The notes: generated by a model not told the origin, from the sequence alone. A DNA stretch of 64,000 nt from Candidatus Saccharibacteria bacterium UBA6258 (GCA_002441145.1 DJVK01000007.1:1-64000); one strand, 5' to 3'; shown: positions 7,890 to 17,640, counted from the first letter of the stretch. Numbers and translations: made by a program.

Positions 7890-10493
7890 GTGGTAAAAAA
7901 GAAGAAATCAGCACGCAGTGTCAGTGTTTACTCGAATTTGGCTGCTAAACGCCGCACTAAAAAAGATATGAAGTCTCGTAAAAAGGCGGAATACCTAGCG
8001 ACGCTGCCAAAGCACCCAGTTAAGCGTGTAGCTTATCGCCTACACCCTAAACGGCTTGCGAGTTTTTGGTTTAGTAAAGAAGGTGCAATCACCCTTCTCA
8101 AAGGTATGGGCATCGCTATTCTTATCGGCATCCTCTTTGGCGGCGCCCTCTTCGCGTACTACCGCAAAGACCTTGACGCGATTCGCCCGGGTACACTTTC
8201 TCAGCGCGTAAAAACAACAGTCACGAAGTATTATGACCGCAACGATAAACTCTTGTGGGAAGACAAAGGCGACGGCGACTACACGCTCGTAGTAGACGGC
8301 GACCAAATTAGCCCATACATGGCACAGGCCACTGTCGCTATTGAAGATAAAGACTTCTATAAGCACAAGGGCGTCAGCGTAACGGGGTTAACGCGTGCGA
8401 TGATTTCAAACGCACAAGGCAACAGTACTCAAGGTGGATCTACCCTTACGCAGCAACTCGTAAAGCAGGTATTCTTCGAAGATGAGGCTAGCCAGCGTGG
8501 TCTCGCTGGAATTCCGCGCAAAATCAAAGAAATGATTCTTGCCGTTGAAGTAGAGCGTATGTATGACAAAGAGCAAATTATAAATCTATATTTGAATGAA
8601 TCTCCCTATGGCGGTCGACGTAACGGTGTCGAATCCGCGGCACGCACCTATTTTGGTAAATCTGCAAAAGAACTCACTTTAGCCGAATCAGCGCTGTTAG
8701 CGGCGATACCAAACCAACCTGGCCTTTACGACCCATATAATGTCGCTGGTCACGAAGCCTTAATCGAACGCCAACACAAAACCCTTGACCACATGGTAGA
8801 ACTTAAGTACATCACACAAGAACAAGCCGATACGGCCAAAAAGGTCGCCGTGCTTGATACCGTTAAACCTCTTTCCGACCAGCTTGCAGACATCAAGGCT
8901 CCACACTTCGTACTTATGGTGCGCAGTCAGCTCATGAAGTCCCTTGGCAAGACAGTCGTCGGTAACGGGGGCCTCACTGTCAAAACGACACTCGACCTAG
9001 ATGTGCAGACAAAACTCGAAGAATCAATGACTGAATTATTCGGCTCATCTTGGCCTGCCTATGCCGGATTCACTAATGGCGCCGGTGTCGTCGAAGACGT
9101 TCAAACCGGCCAAGTTATTGCGCTGCTCGGTAGTCGCGACTACAACTACGAAGGCTTCGGCCAAGATAACGCTGCCGTGGGCTTCATCCAGCCAGGATCG
9201 TCTATAAAGCCGCTAGTTTACGCACAGCTATTCCAAAACCAAGGTGAAGGTAAACAAAACTTTGGTAGCGGATCAATCATCCCGGATGTATCTACAACAT
9301 TCGAGGGTGGCTACAAGCCTCAAAACGCCGACGGCAAGTTCAAGGGCAACATTACCATTCGTCAAAGCTTAGCGCTGTCACGTAACATCCCTGCAATCAA
9401 GGCGCTTGCTATCGCAGGCAAAGATGAAACCTGGAAGACAATTCGAGAATTGGGCGATACCTACTACTGTACACAGGGCGCCGACGCGCAGGCAGGCCTT
9501 TCGTCTGCTATCGGTGGATGTGGCGTTCGTATGCTAGACCACACAAACGCAATGGCGTCACTAGGCCGCATGGGCGTCCATATGCCGACATCGACCGTAC
9601 TCGAAGTAAAGAGCAGCAATAGCGAAGTACTCAAAAAGTACAAAAGTGTTACGAAAGAAGTCATCGACCCTCAGGCAGCTTATGTCGTTAATGACATCCT
9701 TGCTGACAACGATGCACGATCAGGCTTAGTCGGCCGAAACATCGTACCATTTACTACTGCAGCCGGATTCCAACTATCCCTCAAAACAGGTACGTCAGAC
9801 AAGGACAAGAAACCTAAAGACATCTGGACGGTCGCCTACACGCCACAGCTTGCAATGACCGTATGGCTTGGTAATCCAGATACGTCACCGTTAACGAATG
9901 GTAACTCAACTATTCCAGCGCGCGTGCTCGACCCAGTCATGGCGTTCGCACTCAAGAAGTACAAAGACGAAGGTAAGGACATGGCCTGGTTCGCTGCTCC
10001 AGCAGGCATCCAGCGCATCGGCAAAGAAGTCTTCCCTTCTTATTACAACAAAGCTACCGGCGCTTCAACGACAAAGATGATGTTTGATCGTGTGTCTAAA
10101 AAAAAGGCGACCGATTGCACCCCAGACGCAGCAAAGATTGAAATCGGAGTTACCAAGACGAAGGACCCATTCACAAAGAAAGAAGTCATCACAGCAAACG
10201 AAGGTTATGACGCCAATGCCGACGATGACTTCCATAGCTGTAGCGATGCGCTACCAAGTGTGACAGTCAGTACATCGGGCGATAAAGCCAACGTGACCTT
10301 TACGACAGGTAAACACGCGCTACAAACTGTCGAGGTTCGCTCTGGGAGCACCGTCATCGGCAGTAAATCGGTTAGTACTAGCGGAAGCTGGGCGGTAGAC
10401 CTAGATAAGGCGCCAAGTGGAACGATAACTGTTATCATAACTGACGTGGGTTATTATACAGCGACGGCTACGACAAGTTATACGTCCCAATGA
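7890..10493 (+). CDS. Bifunctional penicillin-binding protein (class A, PBP1a-like)
   Basis: 867 aa peptidoglycan glycosyltransferase/transpeptidase. A very basic cytoplasmic tail (about 70 residues) precedes one membrane helix (about 70-92). The GT51 domain follows, with the catalytic glutamate in AIEDKDFYKHKG (about 152) and GGSTLTQQLVKQ. The transpeptidase has S437-x-x-K440 (SSIK), SRN in LALSRNIPA, and KTGTSDK. A C-terminal extension of about 100 residues after SYYN is rich in Thr/Ser and beta-like, resembling an Fn3 or PASTA-type cap. It polymerises and cross-links the cell wall. The start is GTG at 7890. A strong terminator follows. Confidence 0.95.
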   Translation: MVKKKKSARSVSVYSNLAAKRRTKKDMKSRKKAEYLATLPKHPVKRVAYRLHPKRLASFWFSKEGAITLLKGMGIAILIGILFGGALFAYYRKDLDAIRPGTLSQRVKTTVTKYYDRNDKLLWEDKGDGDYTLVVDGDQISPYMAQATVAIEDKDFYKHKGVSVTGLTRAMISNAQGNSTQGGSTLTQQLVKQVFFEDEASQRGLAGIPRKIKEMILAVEVERMYDKEQIINLYLNESPYGGRRNGVESAARTYFGKSAKELTLAESALLAAIPNQPGLYDPYNVAGHEALIERQHKTLDHMVELKYITQEQADTAKKVAVLDTVKPLSDQLADIKAPHFVLMVRSQLMKSLGKTVVGNGGLTVKTTLDLDVQTKLEESMTELFGSSWPAYAGFTNGAGVVEDVQTGQVIALLGSRDYNYEGFGQDNAAVGFIQPGSSIKPLVYAQLFQNQGEGKQNFGSGSIIPDVSTTFEGGYKPQNADGKFKGNITIRQSLALSRNIPAIKALAIAGKDETWKTIRELGDTYYCTQGADAQAGLSSAIGGCGVRMLDHTNAMASLGRMGVHMPTSTVLEVKSSNSEVLKKYKSVTKEVIDPQAAYVVNDILADNDARSGLVGRNIVPFTTAAGFQLSLKTGTSDKDKKPKDIWTVAYTPQLAMTVWLGNPDTSPLTNGNSTIPARVLDPVMAFALKKYKDEGKDMAWFAAPAGIQRIGKEVFPSYYNKATGASTTKMMFDRVSKKKATDCTPDAAKIEIGVTKTKDPFTKKEVITANEGYDANADDDFHSCSDALPSVTVSTSGDKANVTFTTGKHALQTVEVRSGSTVIGSKSVSTSGSWAVDLDKAPSGTITVIITDVGYYTATATTSYTSQ

Positions 10494-10530
10494 CTGCAGG
10501 ATCCAACTAACCCAAGACGAAAACGATAAA

Positions 10531-10560
10531 AAAGAGCCGGATAAGTTTCCGGCTCTTTAG
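10531..10560. terminator. Bidirectional terminator between the PBP and PIN-TRAM genes
   Basis: AAAGAGCCGG (10531-10540) pairs with CCGGCTCTTT (10549-10558) around an 8-nt loop. It serves the plus-strand PBP gene and the minus-strand gene ending at 10575. Confidence 0.88.
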
Positions 10561-10574
10561 TTGTACGAGTGACT

Positions 10575-11564
10575 TTATTCGGATGTCTGCTTGTCAACAA
10601 GGTCGATTAGTAAGGCTTCTCGGTCGACACGACGTCGATTATTAGCCTGCCTTGGTCGCTGATTATTACCAGTCGCCCTTTGTTGCTGTTGCCTTGGCGC
10701 GTTAGACTGTCGAGGCTCGCTAGGCTGTTTCACGTCCGTTCGAGGCGTAGCGGGCGTAATTGGCTGAGTCTGTTGCGGGGTTGCAACTGTCTTGCGGCCA
10801 GCGCCCCTGCCCTTCTTTGCTAGTTGCACTGCAGGTTTTTTGGCCTGGCTGGTAGTTGGTGTAGTTTTTGTGTCAGTGCGACGCGCAAACATCATCTTGC
10901 CTGCAGCCGTCTGCAAGCTACGCACTACTTCAACTGGTACCGTCTGCCCAATGAGAGAATTGGCTTGTTCAACAACAACCATCGTTCCATCGGCAAGATA
11001 CCCGACACCTTGGTGTGAATCTTGGCCTTTTTGAACGAGTTCGATCATCATTCTTTCGCCTGGAAGGTGTGCCATACGCAATCCTTGTGCAAGTTCGTTA
11101 ATGTTAAGCACCTTAATACCCTCTACGACAGCGACCTTATTCAAGTTATAGTCGAGTGTACAGATTGCAGCGTGATGCTGCTTAGCGAGGCTTAGAAGCC
11201 GTTCGTCGACGCCTTCTTCGGCCTTACTACCATCCTGTAGTAGCTCAGTAGCAATTTCGGGCATGTTTTGTAGTTCCGTAACGATATCCAAACCACGACG
11301 TGCGCGCGATCGTTTTTCTGCATCAGCATGATCAGCCAAAAATTGGAGCTCACCTACGACGCTACGTGGAATAACCAGCGTGTCGCCAATAAATCCAGAC
11401 TGCGCGATGCCGACGATACGTCCGTCCATCAAGACTGATGTATCGACCAAAACCGGGCGACCTTTTGCTTTGAGTGTTGTTTTTGGCAACCTAGTAAGTA
11501 AGTACGTTACCTCTGCCATCGTGATGATACTAAGCGTCAGTAGGGCGCCATCTTTAATATCCAT
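10575..11564 (-). CDS. PIN-TRAM domain protein (YacL-like)
   Basis: 329 aa. One hydrophobic N-terminal segment (about 5-24) precedes a PIN nuclease-like domain with the acidic start VDTSVLMDGR (about 40-49) and the later CTLDYNLNKVA. A TRAM RNA-binding domain follows (GQTVPVEVVRSLQTAAG). The last about 110 residues are low complexity, rich in Gln, Pro, Arg and Thr, and probably disordered and nucleic-acid binding. B. subtilis YacL is similar but has more membrane helices. Known in Firmicutes: yacL sits in the clpC-radA-disA operon. The same neighbours occur here without disA. Role probably RNA cleavage or c-di-AMP-independent stress function (inference). Confidence 0.82.
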   Translation of the reverse strand: MDIKDGALLTLSIITMAEVTYLLTRLPKTTLKAKGRPVLVDTSVLMDGRIVGIAQSGFIGDTLVIPRSVVGELQFLADHADAEKRSRARRGLDIVTELQNMPEIATELLQDGSKAEEGVDERLLSLAKQHHAAICTLDYNLNKVAVVEGIKVLNINELAQGLRMAHLPGERMMIELVQKGQDSHQGVGYLADGTMVVVEQANSLIGQTVPVEVVRSLQTAAGKMMFARRTDTKTTPTTSQAKKPAVQLAKKGRGAGRKTVATPQQTQPITPATPRTDVKQPSEPRQSNAPRQQQQRATGNNQRPRQANNRRRVDREALLIDLVDKQTSE

Positions 11565-11585
11565 AGTTATTATTTCTTTCTACGA

Positions 11586-12941
11586 CTAGTCTTTTAAATA
11601 GTCGATTAGTGCTTGGCGTAAATCCCGTACACCTTTTATAAATGAGTCCGTTTTGCCCGTGGCTGGCGCGATAGCTTTGGTAAATCCAAGCTTCTTCGCC
11701 TCGGCCACGCGTCGATCGGTAGATAGAGCACTGCGGACTTCTCCGCCGAGTCCCACCTCACCGAATACGACCAAGCCATCGTCAAGTCGACGTCCGGCTG
11801 CGGCACTGGCAATCGCCATAGCAACTGCGAGATCAGCTGCTGGGTCGGATAATTTGAGCCCGCCAACGACGTTTATGTACACGTCTTTATCAGATAAATT
11901 CAGTTTCGTGCGTCGTTCGAGCACAGCAATGAGCAAGTTAAGGCGGTTCAAATCAAATCCACTTGCCGTGCGTTTAGGATACCCGAAATTCGTCGGATTG
12001 ACAAGCGCCTGTATCTCGACGAGTATCGGACGAGCACCTTCTAGCGTTGCCAATACGACTGAACCATCGGCATTCTGACGCTCCGCCAATAGTGCTGCCG
12101 AAGGATTTTCGACAACCTGCAATCCCTTTTCTCCCATTTCAAATATTGCCGCTTCCGATGTTGATCCAAAGCGATTCTTTACGGCGCGCACCACCTTGAA
12201 TCCACCATAACGATCACCCTCAAATTGCAAAACGACGTCGACAAGATGCTCAAGCACTTTCGGCCCCGCAATCGACCCTTCTTTAGTAACATGGCCGACC
12301 AGGATAACCGCGGCACCTGATTCTTTAGCGGCTCTAATAATGACATTGGAAGAGTTAGTAATCTGGCTTACTGTTCCCGGTGCGCTCGTAATCTCATCTA
12401 GGCTCAGCGTCTGAATCGAATCGATAATAACGAGTTTGTATTTGCCACTACGGATTGTCGCCGCGATATCATCAGCACTCGTACTCGCGACAAAATGCAA
12501 ATCATCGCCACTTTCAGCGCCTAAACGCGTTGCGCGCAGCTTCACCTGCGACGCAGATTCTTCGCCGCTGGCGTACAACACCGGAGAGGACGCCGCAATA
12601 TTACTAGCCACCTGCAGCAATAGTGTACTCTTGCCTATACCGGGTTGACCGGCGAGCAGCATTACACCACCAGGCAAGACGCCGCCGCCTAGCACGATAT
12701 CGAGGTCGTTAATACCCGACGACATGCGTTTAATCGAATCCTCAGAAGATATCGAACGCATCGCTTGTGGCGTTAACAGTTTGCCACTGTGAGCACCACG
12801 AGCAACCGCAGAGCTACCGCTCGATTTCGTAGCTTGCTCAACAAGGCTGTTCCATTCTCCGCAATTGTCGCACTTACCTGTCCATTTGGGATACGAAGCG
12901 CCACAATTCTGGCAAATGAACTGTGAACGGGCCTTGGCCAT
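11586..12941 (-). CDS. radA: DNA repair protein RadA (Sms)
   Basis: 451 aa, the full RadA length. The N-terminal zinc finger is CQNCGASYPKWTGKCDNC (residues 9-26). A RecA-like ATPase domain with Walker A GQPGIGKST follows, then the RadA signature KNRFGS, and a C-terminal Lon-protease-like domain (DKDVYINVVGGLKLSDPAADLA). It helps branch migration and processing of recombination intermediates. The start codon overlaps the upstream gene's stop in TAATG. Confidence 0.97.
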   Translation of the reverse strand: MAKARSQFICQNCGASYPKWTGKCDNCGEWNSLVEQATKSSGSSAVARGAHSGKLLTPQAMRSISSEDSIKRMSSGINDLDIVLGGGVLPGGVMLLAGQPGIGKSTLLLQVASNIAASSPVLYASGEESASQVKLRATRLGAESGDDLHFVASTSADDIAATIRSGKYKLVIIDSIQTLSLDEITSAPGTVSQITNSSNVIIRAAKESGAAVILVGHVTKEGSIAGPKVLEHLVDVVLQFEGDRYGGFKVVRAVKNRFGSTSEAAIFEMGEKGLQVVENPSAALLAERQNADGSVVLATLEGARPILVEIQALVNPTNFGYPKRTASGFDLNRLNLLIAVLERRTKLNLSDKDVYINVVGGLKLSDPAADLAVAMAIASAAAGRRLDDGLVVFGEVGLGGEVRSALSTDRRVAEAKKLGFTKAIAPATGKTDSFIKGVRDLRQALIDYLKD

Positions 12942-13957
12942 TAAATTCCTGCCGGCGCTTCTGCACCATTAATACTTTTATTGAGTTCGTATGCCTTGAC
13001 CGACAAATTATTCAGCTCTTCGACGTAGGCGTTATACTCATTAACTTTGGCATTTATTGCGTCTCGTCGCGCGTTTAGGGCAGCCGTTCGAGCCATTAAT
13101 GCATTCCTTGCGGCATAGAATGAGCTCTGCGTCGTAAAACCACCGCTCGTGGCTCGCTGATTGAAACTCTCAATGTCCAATTCCATCTGCGCTCGGTCGG
13201 CGTCATACGTCGCCAGCTCAGCTTGTATTTCAGGTTCCATCGCTTTGATTTTTACTGATAGCTCTTCGGCTTTTTTGCTAACTTCACCAAAAATCGCGTT
13301 ATATTTCTCATTCAGTTTAACGATATCCTGACGGTCACTAAAATACTGACCATAATACGACTCAAGATCAGGATTAAGTTTGACGACGGTAGTGCCTAAA
13401 ATGGAGTGAAGCTCATTGACTAAGTCGTTTGGCTCGGCAGTACGATAATACTCCATTGTTTTTTTGAGTGCAGAATCATTCTTAATCACTTCATATTGAC
13501 GTTCAATCATCTTATCGACTTGTATTTTTTCGATAAAGTTCAGGCGCTCATACGCGGCATGCAACATCTCGTGCGCCGCCGTGACCTCGAGGGTGCCATC
13601 GAGATTTTGATTTTGAATATCATATAAATAGATTTGACTTTTGTAGTAACACCCCAGAATCGCCGTCGTTCGTTCCTGCGACTGGCAGTTTGCGTTAAAC
13701 GTTTCGGCCCCCTGTATTGCAGGCTTACTGGCATAGAACAAGTCAGTGCCACGACTAGTTAAGTCGAGACGCTCATTGACACTTGAGATCTTATCGCTCG
13801 GCTGATATTGCGCCGCCATCGTCATGTCTACGACACGCTGGCCGTAGAGAGTGACAAAAGCGCTAACTGCTATCGTCAACAATGTCGTGACGATGGTACG
13901 GATTACAATACGTTTATTACTTGCTGCTGGTTGTCTTTGTTCGAACTGTTGATTCAT
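12941..13957 (-). CDS. Membrane-anchored HExxH protein with coiled coil, unknown family
   Basis: 338 aa. A short basic N-terminus and one membrane helix (about 19-42) are followed by an extracytoplasmic region. It contains a zinc-protease motif AHEMLHAAYERL (HEMLH, residues about 130-134), preceded by CQSQ...GCYYKSQIYLYD, which looks like a small beta core of a metalloprotease. The C-terminal about 120 residues are Glu/Lys/Ala-rich and predicted coiled coil. I recognise no named family. It overlaps clpC by about 40 bp and radA by 1 bp (TAATG), so it is co-transcribed with both. A protease acting outside or in the envelope, linked to stress, is possible. Confidence 0.7.
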   Translation of the reverse strand: MNQQFEQRQPAASNKRIVIRTIVTTLLTIAVSAFVTLYGQRVVDMTMAAQYQPSDKISSVNERLDLTSRGTDLFYASKPAIQGAETFNANCQSQERTTAILGCYYKSQIYLYDIQNQNLDGTLEVTAAHEMLHAAYERLNFIEKIQVDKMIERQYEVIKNDSALKKTMEYYRTAEPNDLVNELHSILGTTVVKLNPDLESYYGQYFSDRQDIVKLNEKYNAIFGEVSKKAEELSVKIKAMEPEIQAELATYDADRAQMELDIESFNQRATSGGFTTQSSFYAARNALMARTAALNARRDAINAKVNEYNAYVEELNNLSVKAYELNKSINGAEAPAGI

Positions 13958-16409
13958 TGCGTTGATCTATGCGAAGCACCCCTTTACTTGTACTAACTTC
14001 TAGTATACCGCCTTTGTCATAATTCCCCGATAATATACCTTCGGCGATGACATGTTCAATCTCGTCTTCGATAGCGCGGCGCAATGGTCGCGCACCAAAC
14101 TTCGCACTATAACCCTTATCAATGATGAATTTCTTAGCACTTGGCGCAATCGACAGTCCTAAGCCCTGGCGTACTAATCGGCGCCTCAACTGATCAATGA
14201 GCAAGTCGAATATTTTACCAACTTCTGGGCGGGTCAAGGCGCGGAAGGTAATGATACCATCGAATCGGTTAATCAACTCAGGACGCATAAACTTTTCTAG
14301 TTCCTCGCGCGCTGCACGGGCGTTGCGCTGGTGAATTTCCTCGACCTCCTGCTTATTATCGTCAGATAGTCGAAATCCGAGCGACGACTCCTTCATCATG
14401 CGGTCGGCACCGAGATTACTCGTAAGAATAATAATCGTATTCCTAAAGCTTACTGCGCGGCCCCTGGCATCTGTTAACTGACCATCCTCGAGTAATTGCA
14501 GGAGCATATGATACACATCTGGGTGTGCTTTTTCGATCTCATCGAACAAGACGACACTGTACGGCTGTCGACGAATCTTGTCGGTCAACTTACCGCCGTC
14601 TTCGTAACCTACGTAGCCCGCCGGAGCTCCGACAAGTCGGCTTGTCGTGTGTTTTTCGGCGAACTCGCTCATGTCGATTTTAATAAGTGAATCCTCACTT
14701 CCGAACACTTCACGAGCCAATACCTTGGCAAGCTCTGTCTTACCGACTCCAGTCGGACCCATGAAAATGAACGAACCGATAGGGCGTTTCTGGTTAGAAA
14801 CCCCACTACGGCTACGCCGCATCGCTTTAGCAACGCTCTCTATAGCTTCACGCTGACCAATAATGTATTTGCTTAGATACTTTTCGAGATTGCGCAGCAT
14901 CTTAGCCTCGCTAGTCTGTACCTTTTCGGCAGGAATATTCGTCATCACCGCGATCGCATGCGCAATATTGTCTTCAGTCAGGACGATTGGCGTACTAGAT
15001 TCTTGCGCTTCGCGCGCAACATCGATGCGCCCAGACAGCTGGCTGATGCGTTGTTTGTAAAGCGCGGCACGTTCGTAATCTTCATTAGCGACTGCATCGT
15101 CCATCTTTTCGTTCAGCTGCTTTAGCTCGCGCATCAATTCGCGCTGCTTGCTTGGGCGATGGCCCTGTTTTACGCGCACTAACGCTGCGGCTTCGTCTAT
15201 CACATCGATTGCTTTATCGGGCATAAACCTATCAGCTACATAGCGGTCGCTCATGTATACCGCAGCCTCGATCACTTCGTCGGCGATGCTTACGCCGTGG
15301 TGCTTTTCGTAATACGTTCGCAGCCCCTTAAGAATTGCAATCGTTTCTTTAATCGAAGGTTCTTTCACGACAATCGTCTGGAACCGTCGTTCAAGCGCGG
15401 TATCTTTTTCGATATGCTTTCGGTATTCGTCTAGGGTCGTTGCACCAATCATATGCAGCTCGCCACGCGCCAAGGCAGGCTTTAAGATATTAGCAGCGTC
15501 CATGGCACCCTCTGCAGCTCCGGCGCCTACGAGTAAGTGAAGCTCGTCGATAAAGACGATAACGTTGCCCTGTTTTTTGATTTCAGTAATAACTTTTTTA
15601 AGACGATCTTCAAATTCGCCTCGATATTTTGTGCCAGCGATCATTGCCGCCATATCTAATTGTATGACGCGCTTGTCCATCAGGTGATCAGGCACTTCTT
15701 CGTGCACGATACGCTGCGCTAGGCCTTCGACGATAGCCGTCTTGCCTACTCCAGGTTCACCAATCAGCACTGGGTTATTCTTTGTACGACGACTAAGGAT
15801 AGTCACTAATCGTTCCTCTTCTTTAGCGCGACCAATCGTCGCATCGAGCTCACCGGCAGCGGCCTTCGACGTCAGGTCGATGCCGAATGTAGACAAGGCT
15901 CCACCACGAACAGTGTGCTGTCGGGGTTCGACGATCGTTTCTTCATGATTGCCGCGATGACGGTCGAAGTGAGATTCAAGCTCGCTAATGATGTCTTCTA
16001 CGTCGATATTCATGTCGCGCAGCAGTACAGTCGCTCGCGCATTATTCTGCTTTAAGAGGCTATATAGAATATGCTCGGTACCGAGCTCATCTTGGTTAAA
16101 TTCCTTGGCAACTTCCCAGCCCATACGAAGCGATAGAACCGCTGTTTCAGAAAGTCCCTTTGCGCCAGTACTGATAACGAGAGTCTGGGGCGTCATGTTG
16201 AGTGTCGTTTCAGCGCGCTGAAGCGTAACTCCAGCGTCAGCTAACATTTTAGCGCCGACGCTTGATCCTTGCGCTAGTAGGCCTAATAGTAGGTGCTCGG
16301 TGCCAATGTATGGACTCCCGTACCCACGCGCGATTGCATCTGCATGTTGCACGCTCATGCGCGCATTTTCACTGAGATGCGAAATAAATTCTCCAAAATC
16401 ATCCGACAT
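13917..16409 (-). CDS. clpC: ATP-dependent chaperone ClpC
   Basis: 830 aa, starting at the ATG at 16407-16409 (MSDDFGEF), which has GGAGG correctly spaced; an in-frame ATG 30 nt upstream lacks one. Domains in order: two Clp N repeats (about 1-145), AAA-1 with GEPGVGKT, a middle domain with a UVR motif (about 420-455), AAA-2 with GPTGVGKT and a C-terminal D2 small domain. It unfolds proteins for ClpP. The promoter overlaps a CIRCE operator, predicting HrcA repression. First gene of a unit with the HExxH protein, radA and the PIN-TRAM gene. Confidence 0.96.
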   Translation of the reverse strand: MSDDFGEFISHLSENARMSVQHADAIARGYGSPYIGTEHLLLGLLAQGSSVGAKMLADAGVTLQRAETTLNMTPQTLVISTGAKGLSETAVLSLRMGWEVAKEFNQDELGTEHILYSLLKQNNARATVLLRDMNIDVEDIISELESHFDRHRGNHEETIVEPRQHTVRGGALSTFGIDLTSKAAAGELDATIGRAKEEERLVTILSRRTKNNPVLIGEPGVGKTAIVEGLAQRIVHEEVPDHLMDKRVIQLDMAAMIAGTKYRGEFEDRLKKVITEIKKQGNVIVFIDELHLLVGAGAAEGAMDAANILKPALARGELHMIGATTLDEYRKHIEKDTALERRFQTIVVKEPSIKETIAILKGLRTYYEKHHGVSIADEVIEAAVYMSDRYVADRFMPDKAIDVIDEAAALVRVKQGHRPSKQRELMRELKQLNEKMDDAVANEDYERAALYKQRISQLSGRIDVAREAQESSTPIVLTEDNIAHAIAVMTNIPAEKVQTSEAKMLRNLEKYLSKYIIGQREAIESVAKAMRRSRSGVSNQKRPIGSFIFMGPTGVGKTELAKVLAREVFGSEDSLIKIDMSEFAEKHTTSRLVGAPAGYVGYEDGGKLTDKIRRQPYSVVLFDEIEKAHPDVYHMLLQLLEDGQLTDARGRAVSFRNTIIILTSNLGADRMMKESSLGFRLSDDNKQEVEEIHQRNARAAREELEKFMRPELINRFDGIITFRALTRPEVGKIFDLLIDQLRRRLVRQGLGLSIAPSAKKFIIDKGYSAKFGARPLRRAIEDEIEHVIAEGILSGNYDKGGILEVSTSKGVLRIDQRNESTVRTKTTSSK

Positions 16410-16445
16410 ATCAATCCTCCAAATGGGACTCGCCCACATGTATCT

Positions 16446-16474
16446 AGTTTACAAAATAAATTAGCACTCGTCAA
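16446..16474 (-). promoter_or_regulatory. clpC promoter
   Basis: On the minus strand TTGACG (16469-16474) and TAAACT (16446-16451) are separated by exactly 17 bp. The -35 lies in the spacer and first base of the right arm of the CIRCE element, so a bound repressor would block RNA polymerase directly. Confidence 0.85.
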
Positions 16475-16487
16475 CGCCGAGTGCTAA
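16461..16487. promoter_or_regulatory. CIRCE operator (HrcA binding site)
   Basis: TTAGCACTC (16461-16469), 9-nt spacer, GAGTGCTAA (16479-16487): a perfect match to the CIRCE consensus. Known: HrcA binds CIRCE and represses groE/dnaK-type heat-shock genes. Here it controls clpC, as in some Firmicutes and Actinobacteria-like arrangements. Confidence 0.96.
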
Positions 16488-16509
16488 TTTTATGTAAAAT
16501 TGTAATGGT

Positions 16510-17640
16510 TTATTCAGGTGCGTCTTGCGACTGAATTGCACTAAAGAGGTCGTCTTCGATATTCTTCTTTGCCTTTTTATCTGCCGGCTTCGCAGCAGCT
16601 GTGGCTGTTTCGATATCGAGCTCGTAACCAGTAAGGCGACTCGCAAGGCGAACGTTCTGACCACCACGGCCAATTGCAATTGATTGCTGATCCTCAGCGA
16701 CAAAAACCTTGGCACGCTGAGCTTCTTTATCAATCTCAACCTTAACGACTTCAGCTGGGCTAAGCGCGTTACGGATGTATGAGTCTGCATTTTCATCATA
16801 AGTAATGATGTCGATTTTTTCCATGTCACCTATTTCGTTCATGACGGCGTTAACACGAGTTCCGTGACCACCGACGAACGTACCGACTGGGTCGACACCT
16901 GGGACATTGCTCGTTACGGCGAGCTTAGTACGACGACCAGCTTCACGAGCGATACCCTTGATTTCAACTGCACCAGTTTCCATTTCTGGAACTTCTTGGC
17001 GGAAGAGGTATTCAACGAATGCTTCGTTGCCTCGGCTCAAGATAAGCTGAGGACCGCGGTTGTCGCGTTCGATATCTTTAATAAATACCTTGATGCGACT
17101 ACCGACACTATAAAATTCGCCTTGGATCTGCTCACTTTGTGGCAAGATGCCTGTAGCTTTGCCAAGCTCAATTCGGACGACTCGTGGTTCGACGCGTTGA
17201 ACGACACCCGTTACAACGGTACCGATTTTGTCTTCAAATTCTTCAAGAACAACTTCGCGCTCTGCTTCGCGGAGACGCTGCAATACAACCTGTTTTGCTG
17301 TCTGAGCAGCAACACGGCCGAAGTTAGTTACTTCGTGCTTTTCTTCGATAACGTCAGCAAGTTCAGCGTCGGGCTTAACTTTGCGGGCATCTTCGAGGCT
17401 GATTTCGATAGCATCGCTACCGACAAGTTCAACGACTTCACGACGTACGAATACGTGCGCTGAACCGTCATTGACGTTAAGTTCGGCACGGACGTCCTGG
17501 TCGCGCTCGCCGTTATCACGGCGCCATGCTGCGGCAATCGCCTGTTCAATAACGCTTAGTACTGTTTCTTCTGGGAGGTTCTTCTCGTCAGCGATAGTTC
17601 GTACCGCGAGAGTAAGTTGTTTAATGTTTAAATCTTCCAT
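16510..17640 (-). CDS. nusA: Transcription termination/antitermination factor NusA
   Basis: 376 aa from the ATG at 17638-17640 (MEDLNIKQL), which has AAAGGA before it; the longer frame runs into the promoter and has no NusA sequence. Domains: N-terminal RNA polymerase-binding domain (about 1-125), S1 (GTVVTGVVQRVEPRVVRIELG), KH1 with the conserved DPVGTFVGGHGTRVNAV, and KH2 with GRGGQNVRLASRLTGYEL. The E. coli C-terminal acidic repeats are absent and replaced by a short Lys/Ala tail, as in most bacteria. It modulates pausing and termination. Confidence 0.96.
   Translation of the reverse strand: MEDLNIKQLTLAVRTIADEKNLPEETVLSVIEQAIAAAWRRDNGERDQDVRAELNVNDGSAHVFVRREVVELVGSDAIEISLEDARKVKPDAELADVIEEKHEVTNFGRVAAQTAKQVVLQRLREAEREVVLEEFEDKIGTVVTGVVQRVEPRVVRIELGKATGILPQSEQIQGEFYSVGSRIKVFIKDIERDNRGPQLILSRGNEAFVEYLFRQEVPEMETGAVEIKGIAREAGRRTKLAVTSNVPGVDPVGTFVGGHGTRVNAVMNEIGDMEKIDIITYDENADSYIRNALSPAEVVKVEIDKEAQRAKVFVAEDQQSIAIGRGGQNVRLASRLTGYELDIETATAAAKPADKKAKKNIEDDLFSAIQSQDAPE

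Noticed and set aside
16410..16439. Upstream ATG for clpC (10 more residues)
   Set aside because: It lies before the Shine-Dalgarno and codes for no Clp sequence; ATG 16409 has GGAGG at proper distance.
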